52,414 nt of DNA from Pseudobutyrivibrio ruminis (lineage in GTDB: Bacteria; Bacillota; Clostridia; Lachnospirales; Lachnospiraceae), in contig SVES01000023.1 in the NCBI GenBank assembly GCA_015057305.1, positions 1-52,414 on the forward strand, read 5' to 3'. Of this stretch, positions 44,359 to 52,414 are shown piece by piece. The notes under the pieces are model-generated. The model did no database searches. It saw only the letters and a list, made by a program, of their open reading frames with translations, and was not told the origin of the DNA. Position numbers and translations under genes: made by a program. Position 1 is the stretch's first letter. Each line of letters starts with the position of its first letter.

Positions 44359-44450
44359 GTTGCACTATTGTGGTGCAGTGTGCATAACTATGCTTATTTT
44401 TATGCGCACATGTTAGAACCAAAAACCATTGCAACTATATAATATAGTTG
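44359..44450 (+). promoter_or_regulatory. structured rpoB leader, family not recognised
   Basis: Nested complementary blocks: GTTGCA (44359-44364) with TGCAAC (44430-44435); TGCAC/GTGCA (44361-44365, 44473-equivalent block at 44373-44377); TGTGCATAA (44379-44387) with TTATGCGCACA (44400-44410). The perfect CAACTATAT-A-ATATAGTTG dyad (44432-44450) competes with the first pair. The alternative pairings suggest a switch or attenuator, but no T tract terminator is formed. Confidence 0.45.
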
Positions 44451-44477
44451 ACAAATATAATGAGAGGTGGAACGTCA

Positions 44478-47400
44478 ATGGAGAAAAACAGAATACGTCC
44501 AGTTAAGGCTGGAAAGAACTTGCGTATGAGTTACTCGAGACAAAAAGAGGTACTTGAGATGCCTAATTTAATCGAGGTCCAGAAGAACAGCTATGACTGG
44601 TTCATAAAGGACGGATTGAAGGAAGCATTTGCTGATATCTCACCTATCCAGGATAGGGGTAACCAATTAGAGTTACACTTTGTTGACTTTACACTGTGCA
44701 GAGATGAGGTGAAATATACTATTCCACAGTGCAAAGAAAGAGATGCAACATATGCCGCACCATTAAAGGTTAAAGTGCGCCTTGTTAACAAGGAATCCGG
44801 CGATATGCAGGAGCACGAAATCTTTATGGGTGATTTACCACTTATGACAGAGACGGGCACTTTTGTAATTAATGGAGCTGAGCGTGTTATCGTCAGCCAG
44901 CTTGTCCGTTCACCAGGTATCTACTATGCAATCGGCCATGATAAAATTGGTAAGGAATTATACTCATGTACTGTAATTCCAAATCGTGGTGCATGGTTAG
45001 AGTATGAAACAGATTCCAATGACGTTTTTTATGTACGTGTGGACCGTAACAGAAAAGTGCCTGTTACAGTTCTTATCCGTGCTCTTGGTCTTGGTACAAA
45101 CCAAGAAATACTTGATGTATTTGGTGAAGAACCAAAGATTTTAGCTACTTTTGCAAAGGATCCAGCTATTACAGAAAAGAACCCACAGGGAAGCTATGAA
45201 GGCGGTTTGCTTGAATTATACCGTAAGCTTCGTCCAGGTGAGCCACTTGCTAAGGATAGTGCTGAATCACTTATTCATAGCATGTTCTTTGACCCAAGAC
45301 GCTATGATTTAGCAAAGGTTGGTCGTTATAAGTTCAACAAAAAACTTATGCTTCGCAATCGTATTACAGGTCATGTTCTTGCTGAAGATGTTGTAGATAC
45401 TACTTCTGGTGAAATAATTGCAAAGGCTGGAGATAAGGTCACAATTGAGTTGGCTGATGCTATTCAGAATGCAGCTGTAACTCATGTTTACATCCAGACA
45501 GAGACTCGTAATGTTAAAGTTCTCTCTAACATGATGGTTGATATAAAGAATTTTGTTGACTGTGATGCAGAGGCACTTGGTATTACAGAACTTGTATATT
45601 ACCCAGTACTTGAAAGAATCCTTGCTGAAAATTCTTCAAAGGAAGATATTGAGGATGCAATAGAGCGTAATGTTGCAGATTTGATTCCAAAGCATATCAC
45701 AATTGAGGATGTATTTGCATCTATCAACTATAATATGCATCTTGAGTACGGACTTGGTAAGGATGATGATATCGATCACCTTGGTAATCGTCGTATCCGT
45801 GCCGTTGGTGAGTTATTACAGAACCAGTATAGAATAGGTTTATCACGTCTTGAGAAGGTTGTACGTGAGCGTATGACTACTCGTGACTTAGAGGATATCT
45901 CTCCACAAAACCTTATTAATATTAAGCCTGTTACAGCTGCTATCAAGGAATTCTTTGGTAGTTCACAGTTGTCACAGTTCATGGATCAGAACAACCCACT
46001 TGGTGAGTTGACACATAAGAGACGTTTATCAGCACTTGGTCCTGGTGGTCTTTCAAGAGACCGTGCCGGATTCGAGGTTCGAGACGTTCACTATTCTCAC
46101 TATGGACGTATGTGCCCTATTGAGACACCAGAAGGACCTAACATCGGTCTTATTAACTCTCTTGCTAGCTATGCTCGTATTAATGAGTATGGTTTCATTG
46201 AGGCACCATACAGACGTATTGATAAGTCTGATCCAGAGAACCCTCGTGTAACAGACGAAGTTGTATATATGACTGCAGACGAAGAGGATAATTACCATGT
46301 AGCACAGGCTAACGTCAAGCTTGACGAGGAAGGCCACTTCATGAGAAAGAATGTATCTGGTCGTTTCCGCGAGGAGACTCAGGAATACGATAAGAAGATG
46401 TTCGATTACATGGACGTATCTCCTAAGATGGTATTCTCAGTGGCTACAGCCCTTATTCCATTCCTTCAGAACGATGATGCTAACCGTGCCCTCATGGGTT
46501 CTAACATGCAGCGTCAGGCAGTGCCTCTTCTTACTACAGAAGCACCTGTTGTTGGTACAGGTATGGAACCAAAGACAGCTGTCGATTCAGGTGTCTGCGT
46601 TGTTGCTAAGCGCGCAGGTATCGTTGAGATGTCTGAAACAAAGAGAATTATCGTTAAGGCTGACGAAGACGGAACAAGAGATGAGTATAATCTTCTCAAG
46701 TTTACACGTTCTAACCAGTCTAACTGCTATAACCAGCGCCCTATCGTATTTAAGGGTGACCATGTAGAGGCTGGCGAGGTTATCGCTGATGGTCCTTCTA
46801 CAAAGAATGGTGAGCTTGCCCTCGGTAAGAACCCACTTATCGGATTCATGACATGGGAAGGTTACAACTACGAGGATGCTGTTCTTCTTTCAGAGCGCCT
46901 CGTTCAGGATGATGTTTACACATCTATCCATATTGAAGAGTACGAAATCGATGCTCGTGATACAAAGCTTGGACCAGAGGAAATCACACGTGATGTTGCT
47001 GGCGTAGGTGATGATGCTCTTAAGGATCTTGATGAGAGCGGTATCATTCGTATTGGTGCAGAGGTTCGTGCAGGTGATATCCTTGTTGGTAAGGTTACAC
47101 CAAAGGGTGAGACAGAGCGTACACCAGAAGAAAGACTTCTTCTTGCTATCTTCGGTGAGAAGGCTAGAGAGGTACGTGATACATCACTTCGTGTTCCACA
47201 CGGTGCATACGGTATTGTTGTTGATGCAAAGGTATTTACTCGTGAGAACGGCGATGAGCTTGCTCCAGGAGTTAACAAATCAGTACGTATCTACATTGCT
47301 CAGAAGAGAAAAATCGGTGTAGGTGATAAGATGGCCGGTCGTCACGGTAACAAGGGTGTAGTTTCCCGTGTGCTTCCAGTAGAGGATATGCCATATCTTC

Positions 47401-48386
47401 CAAATGGTCGTCCACTTGATATCGTACTTAACCCATTGGGCGTTCCTTCTCGTATGAACATTGGTCAGGTCCTTGAGATTCACCTTTCTCTTGCAGCAAA
47501 GGCTCTTGGATTTGATATTGAGACACCAGTATTTGATGGTGCAAAGGAAATTGATATTCAGGATACTCTTGAGCTTGCAAATGACTATGTAAATATGCCA
47601 TTTGACAAGGAAGAAGCTAAGGACGGCGAGGAGACATTCTACGATAAGTACGTTGATGTTCTTCGCGAGGATGTTATGGATTATCTTTCAACAAATCGTG
47701 CACACCGTGCACTTTGGAAGGGTGTTCCAATCTCTCGTGATGGTAAGGTACAGCTTCGTGATGGTCGTACAGGTGAGCCATTCGATGGTCCAGTTACTAT
47801 CGGACACATGCACTACCTGAAGCTACACCACCTTGTAGATGATAAGATTCATGCTCGTTCAACTGGTCCTTACTCTCTAGTTACACAGCAGCCACTTGGT
47901 GGTAAAGCACAGTTCGGTGGTCAGCGTTTCGGAGAGATGGAAGTTTGGGCCCTCGAGGCTTATGGTGCATCATACACACTTCAGGAAATCCTTACAATGA
48001 AGTCGGATGATGTTATCGGTCGTGTTAAGACATACGAAGCTATTATCAAGGGTGAGAACATTCCTGAACCAGGTATCCCTGAGTCATTCAAGGTATTACT
48101 TAAGGAATTACAGTCACTTGGTCTTGATGTACGTGTACTCGATGAAAACCGTGAGGAAGTCGAGCTCATGGAGACTAGTGAATATGGAAATACAGACCTC
48201 AATGCAATCATTGCAGGCAGCGATAAAAACTTTGCTTTTGAAGATGCGAACTCATTTGCACAGGCAGGATTCTCTAAGAAGAAGTTCGATTCAGATGGAG
48301 ATCTTGTAGATGACGAGGATGATGTTCCATACGAAGAAGATGATGACGATTTTGCTGATGTATCAGATGAATTTAATGAGGAATAA
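44478..48386 (+). CDS. rpoB: DNA-directed RNA polymerase subunit beta
   Basis: Beta subunit of RNA polymerase, 1302 residues, full length. Seen: the rifampicin-pocket region ([38 protein letters not shown]), with wild-type-like residues, plus [28 protein letters not shown] and the C-terminal [24 protein letters not shown]. The last 60 residues are a very acidic tail ([21 protein letters not shown]). The ATG at 44478 has AGAGGTGG seven bases upstream; an earlier in-frame TTG at 44448 lies in the leader hairpin. It is transcribed separately from rplJL. Confidence 0.98.
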   Translation: MEKNRIRPVKAGKNLRMSYSRQKEVLEMPNLIEVQKNSYDWFIKDGLKEAFADISPIQDRGNQLELHFVDFTLCRDEVKYTIPQCKERDATYAAPLKVKVRLVNKESGDMQEHEIFMGDLPLMTETGTFVINGAERVIVSQLVRSPGIYYAIGHDKIGKELYSCTVIPNRGAWLEYETDSNDVFYVRVDRNRKVPVTVLIRALGLGTNQEILDVFGEEPKILATFAKDPAITEKNPQGSYEGGLLELYRKLRPGEPLAKDSAESLIHSMFFDPRRYDLAKVGRYKFNKKLMLRNRITGHVLAEDVVDTTSGEIIAKAGDKVTIELADAIQNAAVTHVYIQTETRNVKVLSNMMVDIKNFVDCDAEALGITELVYYPVLERILAENSSKEDIEDAIERNVADLIPKHITIEDVFASINYNMHLEYGLGKDDDIDHLGNRRIRAVGELLQNQYRIGLSRLEKVVRERMTTRDLEDISPQNLINIKPVTAAIKEFFGSSQLSQFMDQNNPLGELTHKRRLSALGPGGLSRDRAGFEVRDVHYSHYGRMCPIETPEGPNIGLINSLASYARINEYGFIEAPYRRIDKSDPENPRVTDEVVYMTADEEDNYHVAQANVKLDEEGHFMRKNVSGRFREETQEYDKKMFDYMDVSPKMVFSVATALIPFLQNDDANRALMGSNMQRQAVPLLTTEAPVVGTGMEPKTAVDSGVCVVAKRAGIVEMSETKRIIVKADEDGTRDEYNLLKFTRSNQSNCYNQRPIVFKGDHVEAGEVIADGPSTKNGELALGKNPLIGFMTWEGYNYEDAVLLSERLVQDDVYTSIHIEEYEIDARDTKLGPEEITRDVAGVGDDALKDLDESGIIRIGAEVRAGDILVGKVTPKGETERTPEERLLLAIFGEKAREVRDTSLRVPHGAYGIVVDAKVFTRENGDELAPGVNKSVRIYIAQKRKIGVGDKMAGRHGNKGVVSRVLPVEDMPYLPNGRPLDIVLNPLGVPSRMNIGQVLEIHLSLAAKALGFDIETPVFDGAKEIDIQDTLELANDYVNMPFDKEEAKDGEETFYDKYVDVLREDVMDYLSTNRAHRALWKGVPISRDGKVQLRDGRTGEPFDGPVTIGHMHYLKLHHLVDDKIHARSTGPYSLVTQQPLGGKAQFGGQRFGEMEVWALEAYGASYTLQEILTMKSDDVIGRVKTYEAIIKGENIPEPGIPESFKVLLKELQSLGLDVRVLDENREEVELMETSEYGNTDLNAIIAGSDKNFAFEDANSFAQAGFSKKKFDSDGDLVDDEDDVPYEEDDDDFADVSDEFNEE

Positions 48387-48405
48387 ATAGGAAGGGAGCT
48401 AGAAA

Positions 48406-51400
48406 ATGCCAGAGAATAAAGAAGCGACATATCAACCAATAGCATTTGACGCAATACAGATTGGATTGGCATCACCTGAGAAGATCAGACAGTGGTCTCG
48501 CGGCGAGGTTAAAAAGCCAGAGACAATTAATTACCGTACACTGAAGCCTGAAAAGGATGGTCTTTTCTGCGAAAAGATTTTTGGACCTAGCAAGGACTGG
48601 GAATGTCACTGCGGAAAGTACAAGAAAATCCGTTATAAAGGTGTAGTTTGTGACCGCTGTGGTGTTGAAATCACAAAGGCAAGTGTTCGTCGTGAACGTA
48701 TGGGTCACATCGAGCTTGCTGCACCAGTTTCACATATTTGGTATTTCAAGGGTATCCCTTCTCGTATGGGACTTATCCTTGACCTTTCACCAAAGACATT
48801 AGAGAAAGTTCTTTACTTTGCATCATACATCGTACTTGATGCTGGTGAGACAGCTCTTATGTACAAGCAGGTTCTTACAGAGGCTGAGTACCAGGAAGCT
48901 AGAGAGCAATATGGTAATGGCTTTAGAGTAGGAATGGGTGCTGAGGCTATTCAGGAACTCTTAAAGGATATCGATCTTGATGAGGAAGCTACAAAGCTTC
49001 AGATGGAACTTGATAACGCTACAGGTCAGAAGCGTTCACGTATCATTAAGAGACTTGAGGTAGTAGAAGCATTCCGCGAGTCTGGAAACAAACCTGAATG
49101 GATGATTATGACAGTTATCCCTGTTATTCCACCAGATCTTCGTCCTATGGTACAGCTTGATGGTGGTCGTTTTGCTACATCCGATCTTAACGATTTATAT
49201 CGTCGTATCATTAACAGAAACAACCGTCTTCGTAGACTGTTAGAGCTTGGCGCTCCTGATATCATCGTTCGTAACGAGAAGCGTATGCTTCAGGAAGCAG
49301 TTGATGCTCTCATTGATAACGGTCGTAGAGGACGTCCAGTTACAGGTCCTGGTAATAGACCACTTAAGTCACTTTCAGACATGCTTAAGGGTAAGTCTGG
49401 TCGATTCAGACAGAACCTTCTTGGTAAGCGTGTTGACTACTCAGGTCGTTCAGTTATCGTCGTTGGACCAGAGCTTAAGATTTACCAGTGTGGTCTTCCA
49501 AAGGAGATGGCACTTGAGCTCTTCAAGCCTTTCGTTATGAAGGAGCTTGTTGGCAATGGCATGGCCCACAACATTAAATATGCTAAAAAGATGGTAGAGA
49601 AGTTTGAGCCAGAGGTTTGGGACATCCTTGAAGATGTCATTAAAGAGCATCCAGTTATGCTAAACCGTGCTCCTACACTTCACAGACTTGGTATTCAGGC
49701 TTTCGAGCCAATCCTTGTAGAAGGTAGAGCTATCAAGCTTCATCCACTTGTATGTACAGCTTTCAACGCCGATTTCGACGGAGACCAGATGGCTGTTCAC
49801 CTTCCACTTACACAGGAGGCACAGGCTGAGTGTAGATTTATGCTTCTCTCTCCTAACAACCTACTTAAGCCTTCAGATGGTGGTCCTGTTGCCGTTCCTT
49901 CACAGGATATGGTACTTGGTATTTATTACCTTACTCAGGAGCGTGGTACATCAGTAGGTGACTCTAGAGAAGAGCTTGGCGAGGGCAAGATATTTAAGAA
50001 CCTTAACGAAGCAATTTTGGCTTATGAGAATAAGGCTCTTACACTGCATGCTCGTATTACAGTTAGAGTTTCTAAGAAGCATGCTGATGGTACTGTTGTT
50101 ACAGGTAATGTATCATCAACTCTTGGAAGATTATTATTCAACGAAATTATTCCTCAGGATCTTGGCTATGTAGATAGAACAAAGCCTGAGAATGAGCTTG
50201 TACCAGAGGTTGACTTCCACGTTGGTAAGAAGCAGTTAAAGCAGATTCTTGAAAAAGTTATTAATACACACGGAGCTACAAAGACAGCAGAGGTTCTTGA
50301 TGATATCAAGGCAATGGGTTACCACTACTCAACAATCGCTGCCATGACAGTTTCAATTTCAGATATGACAGTTCCTGCTCAGAAGCCAGAGCTTATTGCA
50401 CATGCTGAAGAGACAGTTGATAAGATTACTCGTCAGTACAAGCGTGGTCTTATTACTGAAGAAGAGCGTTATCGTGAAGTTGTAGATACATGGAAAGAGA
50501 CTGATGATGAGCTTACTAAGGACCTTCTTGATGGTCTTGATAAGTATAACAACATCTTCATGATGGCTGATTCAGGTGCCCGTGGTTCTGATAAGCAGAT
50601 TAAACAGCTTGCAGGTATGCGTGGTTTGATGGCTGATACAACAGGTCGTACAATCGAGCTTCCTATCAAGTCAAACTTCCGTGAGGGTCTTGATGTACTT
50701 GAGTACTTCATGTCAGCTCATGGTGCTCGTAAGGGTCTTTCTGATACAGCTCTTCGTACAGCCGATTCAGGATACTTGACACGTAGAATGGTTGACGTTG
50801 CTCAGGAACTTATTATTCGTGAGTCAGACTGTGTTGCTGGTACAGGTAGAGAAATCCCAGGAATGTGGGTATATGCATTCATGGATGGTCGTGAAGAGAT
50901 TGAATCTCTTAAGGACCGTATTACAGGTAGATTCTCTTGCTACTCTATCTATGATGCTAATGGCGAAATGATTGTTAAGGCTAATCACATGATTACACCT
51001 AAGCGTGCAGCTGCAATCATTGAGCGTGGTGTTGATGATAAGGGCGAGCCAATTAAGAAGGTTAAGATTAGAAACGTGCTTAACTGCCGTTCACATGTTG
51101 GTGTATGTGCTAAGTGTTATGGTGCTAACATGGCTTCAGGTCGTGCTGTACAGGTCGGTGAAGCAATCGGTATCATTGCTGCACAGTCAATCGGTGAGCC
51201 AGGTACACAGCTTACTATGAGAACCTTCCATACTGGTGGTGTTGCTGGTAACGATATTACTCAGGGTCTTCCTCGTGTCGAGGAGCTTTTCGAGGCTAGA
51301 AAGCCTAAGGGACTTGCTATCATCACAGAGATTGCTGGTACAGTTTCTATAGAAGAAGATTCTAAGACAAAGAAGAGAGAGGTTGTTGTTACAAACTCTG

Positions 51401-52074
51401 AGACAGGTGATGTTGAAAAGTACTTAATACCTTATGGTTCACGTATCAAGGTTCTTCCAGGACAAGAGCTTGAAGCTGGTGATGAGCTTACAGAAGGTTC
51501 TGTAAACCCACATGATATCCTTACAATCAAGGGTAAGTCAGCTGTTCAGGATTACTTAATCCGTGAAGTACAGCGTGTATACCGCTTACAGGGTGTTGAT
51601 ATCAACGACAAGCATATCGAAGTGCTTTGCCGTCAGATGTTAAAGCGTATCAGAGTTGATGAGGCTGGTGATACAGGCTTTATGCCAGGTTCACTTGTTG
51701 ATTGGCTTGATTTTGAAGATGCAAATGAGAAGATGGAAGCAGAAGGCAAGGAGCCAGCTACAGGTACACAGGAGCTTCTTGGTATCACAAAGGCAGCACT
51801 TGCTACTAACTCATTCCTTTCAGCAGCTTCATTCCAGGAGACAACAAAGGTTCTCACTGATGCAGCTATCAAGGGTAAGATTGATCCACTTAACGGACTT
51901 AAAGAGAACGTTATCATTGGTCGCTTAATCCCAGCTGGTACAGGTATGAAGAGATATTCAAACATTCCTTTATCAACAGATGATCAAATAGCTGTTTCAG
52001 CTAACGATAGCTTTGATGAAGAAATAAATGAAGGTATCGAAGAAGCCTACACAGAAACAATCGATGTAGAATAG
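48406..52074 (+). CDS. rpoC: DNA-directed RNA polymerase subunit beta'
   Basis: Catalytic subunit of RNA polymerase, 1222 residues. Seen: the N-terminal zinc ribbon (C67, C69 and the CDRC pair about 82-85), the invariant metal site [12 protein letters not shown] (about 453-464), the bridge/trigger region ([22 protein letters not shown]) and a second zinc site ([11 protein letters not shown], from C894), then TFHTGGVAG. It follows rpoB by 19 bases with GGAAGGGAG as ribosome site. The length is typical for Firmicutes without large insertions. Confidence 0.98.
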   Translation: MPENKEATYQPIAFDAIQIGLASPEKIRQWSRGEVKKPETINYRTLKPEKDGLFCEKIFGPSKDWECHCGKYKKIRYKGVVCDRCGVEITKASVRRERMGHIELAAPVSHIWYFKGIPSRMGLILDLSPKTLEKVLYFASYIVLDAGETALMYKQVLTEAEYQEAREQYGNGFRVGMGAEAIQELLKDIDLDEEATKLQMELDNATGQKRSRIIKRLEVVEAFRESGNKPEWMIMTVIPVIPPDLRPMVQLDGGRFATSDLNDLYRRIINRNNRLRRLLELGAPDIIVRNEKRMLQEAVDALIDNGRRGRPVTGPGNRPLKSLSDMLKGKSGRFRQNLLGKRVDYSGRSVIVVGPELKIYQCGLPKEMALELFKPFVMKELVGNGMAHNIKYAKKMVEKFEPEVWDILEDVIKEHPVMLNRAPTLHRLGIQAFEPILVEGRAIKLHPLVCTAFNADFDGDQMAVHLPLTQEAQAECRFMLLSPNNLLKPSDGGPVAVPSQDMVLGIYYLTQERGTSVGDSREELGEGKIFKNLNEAILAYENKALTLHARITVRVSKKHADGTVVTGNVSSTLGRLLFNEIIPQDLGYVDRTKPENELVPEVDFHVGKKQLKQILEKVINTHGATKTAEVLDDIKAMGYHYSTIAAMTVSISDMTVPAQKPELIAHAEETVDKITRQYKRGLITEEERYREVVDTWKETDDELTKDLLDGLDKYNNIFMMADSGARGSDKQIKQLAGMRGLMADTTGRTIELPIKSNFREGLDVLEYFMSAHGARKGLSDTALRTADSGYLTRRMVDVAQELIIRESDCVAGTGREIPGMWVYAFMDGREEIESLKDRITGRFSCYSIYDANGEMIVKANHMITPKRAAAIIERGVDDKGEPIKKVKIRNVLNCRSHVGVCAKCYGANMASGRAVQVGEAIGIIAAQSIGEPGTQLTMRTFHTGGVAGNDITQGLPRVEELFEARKPKGLAIITEIAGTVSIEEDSKTKKREVVVTNSETGDVEKYLIPYGSRIKVLPGQELEAGDELTEGSVNPHDILTIKGKSAVQDYLIREVQRVYRLQGVDINDKHIEVLCRQMLKRIRVDEAGDTGFMPGSLVDWLDFEDANEKMEAEGKEPATGTQELLGITKAALATNSFLSAASFQETTKVLTDAAIKGKIDPLNGLKENVIIGRLIPAGTGMKRYSNIPLSTDDQIAVSANDSFDEEINEGIEEAYTETIDVE

Positions 52075-52085
52075 AAATAATTACT

Positions 52086-52117
52086 AATAGCCTTGGCATT
52101 TGCCAAGGCTATTTTTG
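52086..52117 (+). terminator. intrinsic terminator after rpoC
   Basis: AATAGCCTTGGC (52086-52097) pairs perfectly with GCCAAGGCTATT (52102-52113) around ATTT, then TTT. Confidence 0.92.
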
Positions 52118-52130
52118 CGAAAAAATGCGC

Positions 52131-52159
52131 TTGACAGATTAAGATTCTGGAAATATAAT
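52131..52159 (+). promoter_or_regulatory. consensus promoter for rpsL
   Basis: TTGACA (52131-52136) and TATAAT (52154-52159), exactly 17 bp apart, both perfect. The 70-base leader contains a direct repeat TTTAGCATG at 52162-52170 and 52194-52202. Confidence 0.92.
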
Positions 52160-52229
52160 AATTTAGCATGCGCGAATCAGGAGAATTATACCCTTTAGCA
52201 TGTAGAAATAAATTAGGAGGTAAAAAAGA

Positions 52230-52414
52230 ATGCCAACATTCAACCAGCTAGTTAGAAAAGGTCGTCAGACATCTGTAAAGAAGTCTACAGCACCAGCACT
52301 TCAGAGAGGTTATAACTCTCTTAAGAAGAAGCCTACTAACACTTCTTCTCCACAGAAGCGTGGTGTATGTACAGCTGTTAAGACAGCTACACCTAAGAAG
52401 CCTAACTCAGCTCT
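52230..52414 (+). CDS. rpsL: 30S ribosomal protein S12, N-terminal part (3' end outside window)
   Basis: Decoding-centre protein. The visible 61 residues start [19 protein letters not shown] and reach [10 protein letters not shown], the loop at which streptomycin resistance arises; the critical Lys is present, so the site looks wild type. TAGGAGG precedes the ATG. It probably opens an rpsL-rpsG-fusA-tuf operon beyond the window. Confidence 0.97.
   Translation, partial: MPTFNQLVRKGRQTSVKKSTAPALQRGYNSLKKKPTNTSSPQKRGVCTAVKTATPKKPNSA

Noticed and set aside
44448..44477. Upstream TTG start for rpoB
   Set aside because: It lies in the leader dyad and lacks a ribosome site; the ATG at 44478 has AGAGGTGG at good spacing.
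46053..46337. Minus-strand open frames inside rpoB and rpoC
   Set aside because: Long shadow frames are expected in highly expressed, codon-biased genes; none has a family match or initiation signals.
1..52414. CRISPR arrays, insertion sequences, phage or defence genes
   Set aside because: No spaced direct-repeat arrays, transposases, integrases or restriction-modification-like proteins were seen; the region is core genome.

Overview
The window is chromosomal core sequence from a low-GC, motile Firmicute. Gene order, the short archaeal-type prolyl-tRNA synthetase, the cellobiose phosphorylase locus and the flagellar rod genes placed beside mbl point to the family Lachnospiraceae (Butyrivibrio/Pseudobutyrivibrio/Roseburia-like). 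The genus is a guess and no rRNA gene is present to test it. No phage, transposon, CRISPR array or tRNA gene was seen. Nearly all of it is housekeeping DNA. No wholly new biological system stands out; the interest lies in regulatory sites and in what is missing from conserved clusters.

Layout. 1-7427: end of glucose-6-phosphate isomerase, a membrane protein pair (unknown plus YesL/DUF624), then uvrB-uvrA. 7428-10972: a structured intergenic region, mbl, a probable flagellar-sigma promoter, flagellar rod genes flgF-flgG and a FlgJ-like rod-binding protein. 11040-20682: recD2 facing a convergent HD-GYP phosphodiesterase, metK, a histidine kinase/response regulator pair, a pseudouridine synthase and a 7TM-PAS-degenerate GGDEF-EAL protein. 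Two c-di-GMP-degrading proteins therefore lie near flagellar genes. 20789-24825: proS, cca and a PEGA-domain lipoprotein. 25053-29759: hup, rqcP, divIC, tilS, hpt and ftsH, the classic Firmicutes cluster but without yabP, yabQ and spoIIE, which suggests a lineage that does not sporulate.

29962-40670 is carbohydrate metabolism: a cytoplasmic GH13 alpha-glucan hydrolase, a J-domain/coiled-coil protein, an RluD-type pseudouridine synthase, then a divergent locus with a GH94 cellobiose phosphorylase on the minus strand and a LacI-type regulator, lipoprotein sugar-binding protein and two ABC permeases on the plus strand. Three near-identical operators lie in the divergent region. Imported cellobiose would be cleaved by phosphate inside the cell. 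No transporter ATPase is encoded here.

40728-52414 is the transcription/translation block: rpmG-secE-nusG-rplK-rplA, rplJ-rplL, rpoB-rpoC and the start of rpsL. It is split into separate units by terminators and promoters. An L1-binding motif abuts the rplA ribosome binding site, an L10 leader with attenuator precedes rplJ, and an unassigned structured leader precedes rpoB.
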